A stretch of DNA of 64,000 nt from Nonomuraea indica (GTDB lineage Bacteria > Actinomycetota > Actinomycetes > Streptosporangiales > Streptosporangiaceae), in NCBI RefSeq assembly GCF_002850745.1, contig NZ_KZ559471.1, forward strand, positions 287,091 through 351,090. Direction: 5' to 3'. Numbering within the stretch: position 1 is the stretch's first letter; every line of letters starts with the position of its first letter. A program made the position numbers and the translations under genes. The notes below the pieces were generated by a model that saw nothing but the letters and a program-made list of their open reading frames with translations, was not told the DNA's origin and did no database searches. Shown piece by piece: positions 1 through 8,731 of this stretch.

Positions 1-315
1 CGAGACGTCGACCGTCACCTCCCCGGCGGGAAGGGTGAAGGGACGGCTGCGGACCTGGCCGTCACGGGTGTACATCGTGTCTCGTGCCCACACCTGGTCG
101 CCGGTCTTGACCGTGGTGACGAACTCCTCGACGCGATGGGGGCGCGCCTTGCCGGTGGCGATCACCGTGCAGGTGCTGCCCGGCCCGCCCGTACCGTCGC
201 AGTCGAGCCGGTGGACCGGCTTGTTCGCGGGGTCGGCGGTGGCGCTGGTGGTGGTCGCGGAGAGCAGTCCGGTCAGGGCCACGGCGGCGGCCAGGGGAGG
301 GATCAAGCGGCGCAT
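1..315 (-). CDS. Small secreted protein, partial at the window edge
   Basis: This minus-strand frame opens with ATG at 313-315 and runs out of the window without a stop, giving 105 visible codons. The first 26 residues look like a Sec signal peptide: MRRLIPP, then a hydrophobic Ala/Leu core, then a small-residue cleavage region near ATTTSATA. The mature part has two cysteines (LDCDGTGG and STCTV) that could form a disulfide, and a motif around VTTVKTGDQVWARDTMYTRD. I do not recognise the family. A secreted location is inferred from the signal peptide, and no function can be assigned. Confidence 0.6.
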   Translation of the reverse strand, partial: MRRLIPPLAAAVALTGLLSATTTSATADPANKPVHRLDCDGTGGPGSTCTVIATGKARPHRVEEFVTTVKTGDQVWARDTMYTRDGQVRSRPFTLPAGEVTVDVS

Positions 316-460
316 GTGCAGTCCTTCTACTGGGGGATCGAGAGGTGGGTCGCACACGGGTGAAGCCCACTATCGACAGGCTCCAAAGGAAGTTTTCCCA
401 CATGTGACCCCTCCCTTCGAGATCATTGCGGCATCGGAGTGATGCTGCAAGGGCTTCGCG

Positions 461-645
461 GTGACTATTTATGGACTCCTAAATAAACATCGCCGGATAA
501 ACCGAGGAGTGGACAGTGCGGCGATGGGAGAGGCCTTGCCTGAAGGCCGCACGATCCACCGGCTGGCGGCCGAGTTCCGCACCCGGTTCGTCGGGCAGGG
601 GAGTGCGGGTCAGCAGTCCCCAGGGCAAGTTCAGCGAAGTGCTGG
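461..645 (+). pseudogene. Fragment of an Fpg/Nei-type DNA glycosylase N-terminus, frameshifted
   Basis: In one frame, from 536, the reading LPEGRTIHRLAAEFRTRFVG matches the N-terminus of Nei2-type base-excision glycosylases, which begin MPEGHTIHRLA. The first Pro after Met is their catalytic N-terminal nucleophile. The match stops near 600 and resumes in another frame as VRVSSPQGKFSE, the next conserved stretch of the same family (VRVSSPQGRF). About 35 residues survive, split by a frameshift. The start is changed (ALPEG instead of MPEG), and the rest of the roughly 270-residue enzyme is missing. This is a dead fragment. Confidence 0.5.
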
Positions 646-983
646 TCCTTCGCTATGACGGGTACGGCAATCTGCTCTGCGTCGCCCAGATGGTCGCTTG
701 GGCGGCCGACTGGAGGGCCATGTGCTGGCGGGCATCTGTGAGCGGACCGGCCTGTGCAGAGCGATCGTGAAGTGCTGGGTTCGCTGGTCGCGTGAGCACG
801 GCTGGCTCGGCGTTGTCGAGCAAGGTTCCACCGTGCGCTTCCGGGAGGGTACGAGCGCGGGTCTGGACGACGACGGCCTGGGCAACCGCGCGGCCCTCCG
901 GTGCGGTGCATCCCCCGCGACATCACCCGGGCGCCCTGCGGCACCGACCAGCCCAGCGCCGGCCTGACGCGCGCTGTACCCAC
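646..983 (+). pseudogene. Decayed helix-turn-helix or replication-type protein remnant
   Basis: Directly after the glycosylase fragment, a frame with no credible start reads SREHGWLGVVEQGSTVRF and then DDDGLGNRAAL. This resembles the winged-helix part of HTH/replication proteins carried on actinomycete integrative plasmids, in which phrases like HGFLGVVE and GNRAAEYVLAVP occur. The frame has no start codon with a ribosome site and ends abruptly before a hairpin at 984-1010. The family link comes from memory of similar phrases and is weak. The decayed state is clearer than the identity. Confidence 0.3.
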
Positions 984-1010
984 AACCCGGCGAGCCCTCG
1001 CCGCCGGGTT
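984..1010. terminator. Hairpin after the decayed region
   Basis: The arms AACCCGGCG (984-992) and CGCCGGGTT (1002-1010) are perfectly complementary around a 9-base loop. No U-tract follows on either strand. It lies at the end of the plus-strand remnants and could have been their terminator. Between here and the next gene (1178) I see nothing else. Confidence 0.4.
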
Positions 1011-1177
1011 CGCGCGTCACCCGATGGGCAAATCGCCCGAACGCCCGAACCCGAGCCAGAGCCGAACAAGCCAGCTGACCACACTCACAGGGTGGGACCG
1101 GAATACGCCAGAAACCTGCCGTGATGACCGGTAGGCGCAGGTCAGCGGGTGGCCGAGCTTGGACGGGCGGGACCAGA

Positions 1178-1903
1178 TCAATCCGTCAGGGGCAGGCACT
1201 CGGCGAGCAGGTCGACGATGTCGCGCCAGGCTCGCTGCGCGTGCCGTGGGTGGTAGCCGACGCCGGGGACCACGGCGTGGTCGACCGGCGGGTGGTGAAA
1301 GGCGTGCAAGGCGCCGCCGTAGACCACGAGGCGCCAGTCGACGCCCGCGGCCTGCATCTCGGCGGTGAACGCGTCCCGTTGCGCGGGCGGCATGATCGGG
1401 TCTTCCGAACCGACCCCGGCCCACACCGGGCAGCGAATGCGCGCCGCCTCGCCCGGTCGGCCCGTGATCAGCCCGTTGACTGTCCCGATCGCGCGGAGGT
1501 CGACGCCGTCGCGCCCGAGCTCCAGCCCGATGGCGCCCCCGGTGCCGTAGCCGACGGCGGCGATCCGGTCGGGGTCGGTCCGCGGTTCGGCGCGCAGCAC
1601 GTCGAGCGCCGCGTGGCCGATGCCCCGCATCCGGTCAGGGTCGGCGAGCAGCGGCATGCAACGGGCCAGCATCTCCTCGGGGTCGGTGAGCAAGCGCCCG
1701 CCGTGGAGGTCGAAGGCCAGCGCCACGTATCCCAGCTCGGCGAGCGCATCGGCTCGGCGGCGCTCGACGTCGCTGAGCCCTGGGCCCTCTGGTCCGAGCA
1801 ACACCGCGGGGCGGCGCCCGGTGCCGGAAGGCAGCGCAAGGTGCCCGATCATCGTCAGGCCGTCGGCCGGGTACTCGACCGTGCGGGTTGTCACTGTCGT
1901 CAT
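1178..1903 (-). CDS. Dienelactone-hydrolase-fold protein lacking the nucleophilic Cys
   Basis: This 241-residue alpha/beta-hydrolase is of the dienelactone hydrolase family, which normally cleaves cyclic lactones or esters with a Cys-Asp-His triad. The nucleophile elbow, normally GYCFGG or similar, here reads AVGYGTGGAIGLELG, so the Cys is Gly. The Asp (GSEDPIMPP) and His (GALHAFHHP) positions are present. GGC replaces the expected TGC, one base away. I start at ATG 1903 (MTTVTTRTVEYPADG), where homology begins, rather than the longer frame from 1951. The protein may be inactive, or may have acquired another role. Confidence 0.8.
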   Translation of the reverse strand: MTTVTTRTVEYPADGLTMIGHLALPSGTGRRPAVLLGPEGPGLSDVERRRADALAELGYVALAFDLHGGRLLTDPEEMLARCMPLLADPDRMRGIGHAALDVLRAEPRTDPDRIAAVGYGTGGAIGLELGRDGVDLRAIGTVNGLITGRPGEAARIRCPVWAGVGSEDPIMPPAQRDAFTAEMQAAGVDWRLVVYGGALHAFHHPPVDHAVVPGVGYHPRHAQRAWRDIVDLLAECLPLTD

Positions 1904-2140
1904 AAGACGGGACTGTAGTGATCGTAGAACCCGGGTCGGGCCGGTGTTCACCGCTGGCAGAGTTCACCGTGGGCAGAACAGCGCGGGTGTGCCTCTGAAA
2001 TGCGGCGATGGCTCACAAGGTCCGTCACGAACCCCGTTCTCGCGGCAGCGTTATCGGATCACCTGCCCTTGCCGCGGTGCTGGAGGCTGACCCTCGCGGC
2101 AGGTTTCTGGCAACTTCCGGCTCACCCCTCACACAGCGTC

Positions 2141-2179
2141 GCGAGAGCCGTGCCCCAGACCCACGGGCATGGCTCTCGC
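2141..2179 (-). terminator. Hairpin terminator downstream of the ADP-ribosylglycohydrolase gene
   Basis: The arms 2141-2154 (GCGAGAGCCGTGCC) and 2166-2179 pair at 13 of 14 positions around an 11-base loop. The hairpin begins 26 bases beyond the minus-strand stop codon at 2205. There is no U-tract, as is common in actinomycetes. The remainder of the gap 1904-2204 shows nothing else. Confidence 0.55.
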
Positions 2180-2204
2180 TCTCACCGACACTCAAGGCAG
2201 TTGA

Positions 2205-3116
2205 TCAGTAAGTGGCTCTCACATGGTCGAGTGGTGGGGCGCCTGCCCAGCTCGGTAGCGGCTCGCATCTTCCTCTCCACGGGGGTGGGAGGTGATTGCT
2301 CTCGGAGCCTGCGATGATGCCGCCGACGATGGCGCACGTGGTGTCGACGTCCCCGCCCGCCGCCGCCGTGGTCCACATGGCCGCTTCGAAGTCATGGCGT
2401 TCACGGGCTGCCACCCAGAGGGTGAACGGGACCGTGTCGTGAGCGGTGACCTGTCGCCCGTTGCCGAGCATCCGGGCGGCCAGCGTGGGGTCGCTGATGG
2501 TGAGGAGCTGCCGAGCCTCGGCGATGCCGTCGTGGACCATGCTCGCGGGCACGTGCTCCCTGACGCGGTCGAGGAAATGCCCGGCGGGCAGGTCGGGGTC
2601 GTTGACGGTTACGGCTGTGGCCACCGCGACGGCTATGGCGCCGGCCACCGCTTCGGGATGAGTGTGGGTGACCTGCGCTGACAGGGCGGCTTGATGGACG
2701 GCTTCGGCCAGGTCGTCGGCGAACCAGGCACCGAGTGGCGCCACCCGCATCGCGGCGCCATTGCCCCACGAGCCCTTGCCGTCGAAAAGCGCCGCAGAAA
2801 GCGCCCGCCAGTCGCCTCCTTGACGTACCAGCCGGAGCATCCGGTTCGTCGCCGGGCCGTACCCGCGGTCGAAGTCATGACGGGCGGCGAAACTCGTGGC
2901 GAGTTCGTCCTGGTCGATGGTGCCGTGGTCGGCCAGGACGCGGTAGATGGAGCACGCCATTTCGGTGTCATCCGTCCACTGCCACGGGGCGGGCGGAAGA
3001 AGGCGAGAAGAGAGGGCGTGACGATTGGGTGGAACGAAGAACTGGGAACCGAAGGCGTCGCCGAGGGTCAAGCCATGGAGCGAGGCTGTGGCCCGCGCAA
3101 GGAGATGAGCTGACAT
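2205..3116 (-). CDS. ADP-ribosylglycohydrolase family protein
   Basis: This 303-residue protein of the ADP-ribosyl-glycohydrolase (DraG/ARH) fold removes ADP-ribose from modified proteins or small molecules using a binuclear Mg centre. The visible signatures are LTLGDAFGSQF near the N-terminus, the metal-binding WTDDTEMA, GNGAAMRVAPLGAWF in the middle, and GGDVDTTCAIVGGIIAG near the C-terminus. All metal-ligand motifs are present, so it is probably active. I choose ATG 3116 (MSAHLLARATASLHG), because the 15 extra residues of the longer frame have no family character. It is monocistronic with its own hairpin downstream. The substrate is unknown. Confidence 0.88.
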   Translation of the reverse strand: MSAHLLARATASLHGLTLGDAFGSQFFVPPNRHALSSRLLPPAPWQWTDDTEMACSIYRVLADHGTIDQDELATSFAARHDFDRGYGPATNRMLRLVRQGGDWRALSAALFDGKGSWGNGAAMRVAPLGAWFADDLAEAVHQAALSAQVTHTHPEAVAGAIAVAVATAVTVNDPDLPAGHFLDRVREHVPASMVHDGIAEARQLLTISDPTLAARMLGNGRQVTAHDTVPFTLWVAARERHDFEAAMWTTAAAGGDVDTTCAIVGGIIAGSESNHLPPPWRGRCEPLPSWAGAPPLDHVRATY

Positions 3117-3249
3117 TGCTCTCATGGTGAAGCACGCCGGGTGTCGGCCTGCGTGCTTCACGTTCGGTCAGCGCATGGGTGAAGTCTGGCGGTACGTCGC
3201 GGCTTCCTTATCTCCGGGTCGTCCAGCCCGGTGTGCGATGCGCGATCGG

Positions 3250-3906
3250 CTAACGGAGCTCTGATCGCTCGCTGTGGCCATGGATGTCCCGGGCGAGCAG
3301 CGTCAGCCATGCCCAGGCTGCAACGATCATGATGCGCTGGAACAGGCCGCCGAGGGCCACGAGGTTCGGCGATTGGGCGAAGGCCGCGTTCGAGAGTCCG
3401 AGGGTGACGAGGACGACGACGGCGGTCGCGGTCGAGTACAGCGCCCAGCCCCGCCGGTTGTCGGCGGCGAACCGGCGGGCGAACACGACACAGGCCCCCA
3501 GGATCGCGACGAAGGCGACCAGCGACGCGGCGTCGTGCAGAGCCGCCTGGGCGCTGCCGTAGGCAGGCAGCAGATCGGGGCTGCCGGCGGGGTACCCGCT
3601 CACCGGGTCCGCGGTGAACAGGCCGGCGCCGACGAGGCCGAGCGCCCACATGCCCACGAGCGACGGGCCCCATGGTGTGCCGGGCCCTGGGCGCAGATTC
3701 CGTCGGAGCCCGGCGGCGAAGACGGTGGTCAACACGCCGGCGACGAGGAAGGTGGCGCTCTGCACCCAGCCGTGGTCGCCGAGGGCGAGGGAACTCACGG
3801 GGTGGCGCAGCGGATCGTACCCGTTCCGGACGGCCCCCTGGATCAGGAAGCTGAGAACGAACAGCGGGCCGGCGGCGATGCCACAGATGAACGCGATCTT
3901 GGACAT
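3250..3906 (-). CDS. DUF998 family integral membrane protein
   Basis: This 218-residue membrane protein has six hydrophobic segments. Its N-terminal signature (ICGIAAGPLFVLSFLIQG), RHPVSSLALGDHGWVQ and the later DPVSGYPAGSP are typical of DUF998. The function of the family is not established. The ATG at 3906 follows a strong Shine-Dalgarno sequence (AAGGAGGGCTCC). It is divergently transcribed from the HTH/Clp-N pair, sharing an operator-like inverted repeat at 3931-3979, so it may be a target of that HTH protein. Confidence 0.82.
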   Translation of the reverse strand: MSKIAFICGIAAGPLFVLSFLIQGAVRNGYDPLRHPVSSLALGDHGWVQSATFLVAGVLTTVFAAGLRRNLRPGPGTPWGPSLVGMWALGLVGAGLFTADPVSGYPAGSPDLLPAYGSAQAALHDAASLVAFVAILGACVVFARRFAADNRRGWALYSTATAVVVLVTLGLSNAAFAQSPNLVALGGLFQRIMIVAAWAWLTLLARDIHGHSERSELR

Positions 3907-3930
3907 GGAGCCCTCCTTGAGCAGGTGAGG

Positions 3931-3979
3931 CCTGTCAGTTTGGATTGACAAGTGGCGGCTGTCAATCCAAACTGACAGG
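3931..3979. promoter_or_regulatory. Perfect 20-bp inverted repeat, putative operator
   Basis: The left arm 3931-3950 and right arm 3960-3979 are exact reverse complements separated by 9 bases. Each arm is itself a near-palindrome of the form TGTCA-n8-TGACA. The repeat fills the region between two divergent starts (3906 minus, 3981 plus) and abuts the plus-strand start codon. This is the layout expected of a repressor operator controlling both directions. Confidence 0.75.
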
Positions 3980-3980
3980 C

Positions 3981-4184
3981 ATGGAGGAATCCGAACTGGT
4001 CGCCCGGCTGCGGTCGCACGACCCGGCGGTGGGGCTGCGCGCCGTCGGTGCCCTGCACCGGCTCGCGGAGCAGGTCGAGGCCGCCGCAGTAGCCCGCGCT
4101 CGAGCCGAAGGCTGGTCCTGGGAACAGATCGGCGACGCCCTCGGCGTCTCGCGCCAGTCCGCCCACGCCAAACACGGGAAGTGA
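3981..4184 (+). CDS. Small helix-turn-helix protein
   Basis: This 67-residue protein consists almost entirely of an amphipathic helix (MEESELVARLRSHD...LHRLAEQVEAAAVARARAEG) followed by a sigma-like HTH (WSWEQIGDALGVSRQSAHAKHG). Short HTH proteins of this kind commonly precede a Clp N-domain gene in actinomycetes, as here, 6 bases upstream of the next gene. An in-frame TTG at 3945 would lie inside the operator, so ATG 3981 is preferred. The leader would be nearly absent, because the inverted repeat ends at 3979. It probably regulates itself, the following gene and the divergent DUF998 gene. Confidence 0.75.
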   Translation: MEESELVARLRSHDPAVGLRAVGALHRLAEQVEAAAVARARAEGWSWEQIGDALGVSRQSAHAKHGK

Positions 4185-4190
4185 GTTGCG

Positions 4191-4649
4191 ATGTTCGAAC
4201 GGTTCACGGCGGGTGCCCGCGCTGCGGTGGTGGCGCACGCACCGGCGGAGGCGCGGCGGCGCGGTGACCGGCGCGTCGGCACGGAGCATCTACTCCTCGG
4301 CGTGCTCCATGATGCAGAGGCGGCACAGGCACTCGGGGTGGACGTCGCATCGGCGCGGTCGGCGCTCGCTGTCCTGGATGACGCCGCCCTTGCCGCGATC
4401 GGCGTGGACGCGCGTGGCGTCGAGCGGGCGACGATCTCTGCACCGTCGAAACGGACGCCCTTCACCTCCGGCGCGAAGGCGGCCCTGTCCCGGGCCGTCG
4501 CCGTGGCCAGGCGCGACCCCGCGCGCCGGGTCACCGCGGTCCACCTGCTGGCCGGGCTCCTGGACGGTGACCGCACCGATCCCGCGTCTGACGTGCTGGC
4601 CGAGCTCGGCGTGGACCGGGTGACCGCCCGCGCCCGTCTCGCGCCGTAG
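4191..4649 (+). CDS. Stand-alone double Clp N-terminal domain protein
   Basis: This 152-residue protein is made of two Clp N (ClpA/ClpC adaptor-binding) repeats. The first is FERFTAGARAAVVAHAP...VGTEHLLLGVLHD and the second is FTSGAKAALSRAVAVARRD...VTAVHLLAGLLDG. It has no AAA+ ATPase module, so it cannot unfold substrates itself. Such proteins may bind ClpC substrates or adaptors, or sense stress. It follows the HTH gene by 6 bases and is very probably co-transcribed. Confidence 0.8.
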   Translation: MFERFTAGARAAVVAHAPAEARRRGDRRVGTEHLLLGVLHDAEAAQALGVDVASARSALAVLDDAALAAIGVDARGVERATISAPSKRTPFTSGAKAALSRAVAVARRDPARRVTAVHLLAGLLDGDRTDPASDVLAELGVDRVTARARLAP

Positions 4650-4895
4650 CCGACGGCGCGACGAAGTCGCACTGCCAGGTCACTGCCTGCCGATCCAGGG
4701 GTCCAGCTCATGAGCGGATCGCCGGGTCCTGGCTCCTGGCACACCGTCTGGGCGTTCCCGCCGGTCGGCACATGGCCACATGATCGATGTCGCGTTCGTT
4801 CGCAAGAGGGCGGGTGAGCGGTCGGAAGCGCCTCCGTTCGCGACGCTGTTGTGTCCGCTTCCACCCACTGAGAGTCCCGCGGCGTCCGTGCCGCC

Positions 4896-5528
4896 GTGGA
4901 GTTCGGAGTTCCGGCAGTGCTTTTCGACGTGACCCGCAGCGGACTCGCCGACATCTTCGGCGAGGACCGGATCGCGACCCTGCCCGCCACCGCCTTCGCG
5001 CCCTCCACCGGGGACACCGGGGGCGCACGGCTCCTGCAGACCGTCGGCGTCCCCACCGGGACGCTCCAGTTGCGTGAGCCCGACGAGGACACCGGCCGGC
5101 TGCCCCTCGTCGAGGACGTCATCGACCCCGAGGACTTCGAGGGGGTCTCGACGGACGCGGGCGAGTGGCCCGTCATCGGCTGGCTGCTCAACGCCCACCT
5201 CGCCCTCGACCCCGGTTCCGGCAGGGTGCACGCCTTCGACGCCGACGCGGAGACCGTGCAGGAACTCCATGCGGACGTCTCCTCCCTCGTCCAGGTCACC
5301 CTCCGGTTCCAGCGCCTGCTCGACGAGTTCACCTTCAGCGGCGGCGACGAGGAAGCCGGGTTCGAGCGTCTGGAGCGTGAGGTGGAGCGTATCCGTCTGG
5401 AGACGAGCAGTGTCGACCCGCTCCCCTTCCAGGACGACGAGACGGTCTGGTGGGTGGTCGGCGAGGAGATCGCCGCGGGCCGGCGCTTCAAGGGCGGGAG
5501 CCCGGGAGCCCGCTCGCTCTACGGGTGA
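4896..5528 (+). CDS. SUKH-4-like immunity protein
   Basis: This 210-residue acidic protein resembles the SMI1/KNR4-like (SUKH-4) immunity proteins that protect bacteria from polymorphic toxins. Family-like features are FGEDRIATLPATAFAP near the start, LLQTVGVP, WPVIGWLLNAHLALDPGSGRVHAFDA and the C-terminal tryptophan motif VWWVVGEEIAAGRRF. The GTG at 4896 is the first start in the open frame, but no good ribosome site is visible, so the 5' end is uncertain. No toxin gene lies beside it. The 246 bases between 4650 and here hold no recognisable gene. Confidence 0.65.
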   Translation: MEFGVPAVLFDVTRSGLADIFGEDRIATLPATAFAPSTGDTGGARLLQTVGVPTGTLQLREPDEDTGRLPLVEDVIDPEDFEGVSTDAGEWPVIGWLLNAHLALDPGSGRVHAFDADAETVQELHADVSSLVQVTLRFQRLLDEFTFSGGDEEAGFERLEREVERIRLETSSVDPLPFQDDETVWWVVGEEIAAGRRFKGGSPGARSLYG

Positions 5529-5580
5529 TCGCCGCCCGAAGCGGCATCGCTCCGCTTGTCGGCGAGCCGGACGGCGTTCC

Positions 5581-6045
5581 TCAGTTCTCCGTGCTGAGGC
5601 GATCGGCCTGGGCGCGGCCCACTTCGGCGGCTCGGTGCAGGTAGTCGGCGATGACGTCCAGTTCGGCGTCCTCGTACCTGTCCAGCACCTCGGTGAACGC
5701 CCGGCCCGGCTGCTCCCAGGCCGCACTGATCCTTTCCCGCGCCGAGGGCGCCAGGGCGACGAGCGCGCGCCTGCGATCGGCGGGGTCCGGGCGTCGTTCC
5801 ACCAGGCCCGCCTTCTCCAGCCGATCCACCAGACGTGTGGCGGAGCCGGGAGTCAGGCCGGTGAGCCGCGCGATCTCGCCGGTGCTGACCGGCCCGGACT
5901 CCAGGTCGAGCAGCGCCACGCACTGCAGGTCGGTGGAGTGGATCCGCAGGTGGTCGGCCAACGCCTGATTGAACAGCACGTACGCCGCGTAGTGCCGTTG
6001 GCTCTCGTCCATGATCCGCTTCAGTGATTCGGCTCGATTTGACAC
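5581..6045 (-). CDS. MarR family transcriptional regulator
   Basis: This 154-residue winged-helix regulator has the core STGEIARLTGLTPGSATRLVDRLEKAGLVERRPDPADRRR, with the usual wing motif (DPADRR), flanked by dimerisation helices. The GTG start at 6045 is preceded by GGGACGG. It is divergent from an NAD(P)-binding protein gene. The spacer contains overlapping GTGAC-type palindromes (6072-6111) that are probably its own operators. The ligand is unknown. Confidence 0.88.
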   Translation of the reverse strand: MSNRAESLKRIMDESQRHYAAYVLFNQALADHLRIHSTDLQCVALLDLESGPVSTGEIARLTGLTPGSATRLVDRLEKAGLVERRPDPADRRRALVALAPSARERISAAWEQPGRAFTEVLDRYEDAELDVIADYLHRAAEVGRAQADRLSTEN

Positions 6046-6071
6046 CCGACCGTCCCATGCCTCACATTGTT

Positions 6072-6111
6072 TGCGTCACACAACTTTTGCGTGACGCACC
6101 TTGTGTGTCAC
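6072..6111. promoter_or_regulatory. Overlapping palindromes in the MarR/NmrA-like intergenic region
   Basis: TGCGTCAC (6072-6079) and GTGACGCA (6091-6098) are perfect inverted arms. The second arm also pairs with GTGTGTCAC (6103-6111) as a second palindrome (GTGACGCAC-CTT-GTGTGTCAC, one mismatch). Three half-sites thus share one central element, consistent with cooperative binding of two MarR dimers. The elements lie 27 bases upstream of the MarR GTG. Confidence 0.6.
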
Positions 6112-6320
6112 GCTCACACCCTACCCTCCGCCGCACCCGGGAGGGGACGTGCTCGGCCGGGCGACGTTCCTCTGACCGACATCGTGCTCGGCGGAGCGGC
6201 GTTCCTCGCCGTGGCCAGACTCCTTTCGCCGGCCTTGCGTGTGGCGGGGAGCGGAGCGGACCTCTCATCTTCCGAGGCCCTCATGGCCCGGTCCCCATCA
6301 TCAGAAAGGCATGTCCCGAC

Positions 6321-7142
6321 ATGACCATCCTCGTCACCGGCGCTCGTGGCGCCGTGGCCACCGCGCTCATCGACCTCCTGCGACAGCGCGGCCTGCCGGT
6401 CCGCCCCGCGTCGAGCCGTCCGAGCGACCCGTCGATCGCCACCTGCGACCTCACCGACCCGGCCACCTTCCCGGCCGCCCTGGCCGGCGTCAGCTCGGTC
6501 TTCCTGTACGCCGAGCCGTCGTACGTCGACGCCTTCGTGAAGGAGGCCATCACCGCCGGAGTGGAGCACATCGTGCTGCTCTCGTCCTCCGCCGTGCTCG
6601 CTTCGGACGCTGAGACCAACCCGCTGGCCAAAACCCACCTGGACGTCGAACACGCCCTGACCGTCGCCCCCGTCCGCAGCACGCTGCTCCGTCCCGGTGC
6701 TTTCGCCGGTAACGCCCTCGCCTGGGCCTGGCCCATCAAGGCCGGCGCCCCGGTGAGCCTGCCGTACCCGGGGTCGTACAACGATCCCCTCCACGAGACC
6801 GACCTCGCCGAGGCGGCGGCCACCGTCCTCACCGATCCCGCTCTGGGCGGCCGGGTCTACACCCTGACCGGCCCGGAGTCGATCACGTGCGCGGCGCAGA
6901 TCGACGTTCTCAGCCGGGTGATCGGCCGGGACATCGCCATCCGGAAGGTCACCCGCGAGGAGTGGAAGACGGAGATGGCCGACTACGTGTCCGGGCCCGT
7001 CGCCGACGCGCTGCTGGACTGGCAGCAGTCGAACGACGGCGTCCCGACCGAGATCACCAGGGACCTGGAGCGCCTGATCGGGCGACCCGGCCGGACGTTC
7101 GCCACCTGGGCGCGCGAGCACGCGGCCGCCTTCCAGCCCTGA
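6321..7142 (+). CDS. NAD(P)-binding Rossmann-fold protein, NmrA/atypical SDR type
   Basis: This 273-residue atypical short-chain dehydrogenase begins with the dinucleotide-binding motif TILVTGARGAVATALIDLLRQRG. It continues with VSSVFLYAEPSYVDAFV, HIVLLSSSAVL and a C-terminal substrate part with LTGPESIT and TFATWAREHAAAF. Proteins of this type act as NAD(P)H-dependent quinone reductases or redox sensors. ATG 6321 is chosen because the Rossmann strand starts there. The open frame to 6024 has no homology. It is divergent from the MarR gene and probably its target. Confidence 0.82.
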   Translation: MTILVTGARGAVATALIDLLRQRGLPVRPASSRPSDPSIATCDLTDPATFPAALAGVSSVFLYAEPSYVDAFVKEAITAGVEHIVLLSSSAVLASDAETNPLAKTHLDVEHALTVAPVRSTLLRPGAFAGNALAWAWPIKAGAPVSLPYPGSYNDPLHETDLAEAAATVLTDPALGGRVYTLTGPESITCAAQIDVLSRVIGRDIAIRKVTREEWKTEMADYVSGPVADALLDWQQSNDGVPTEITRDLERLIGRPGRTFATWAREHAAAFQP

Positions 7143-7264
7143 CCTGCGCACGGGGCGTCCACCGGCTCCGCCGCCGGCCGGCGGGCGCCACGTCGCGGAA
7201 CGGGATCAGTCAGTGATCGTCCTGCGGCGGGTCCCGCCGTGGCCTTCGTCAGAGCCGGCACCGC

Positions 7265-8620
<1,356 letters not shown>

Positions 8621-8731
8621 TCACTGGTGCAATCGTCCTCACTTTACGGTCAGGCCTGTTGTGAGAAGAATGCGGCCCGGAGGGGTCTGCCGAGGTCAGC
8701 CCCGCCCGTCAGCGACGCGCGAGCCGGCACG

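Noticed and set aside
1121..1918. A 265-codon plus-strand open frame opposite the dienelactone hydrolase-like gene
   Set aside because: It is an antisense shadow with no recognisable domain.
6149..6207. Imperfect 24-bp direct repeat (GTGCTCGGC...GTTCCTC) upstream of the NmrA-like gene
   Set aside because: Four mismatches, no symmetry and no promoter relation. It may be chance in GC-rich DNA.
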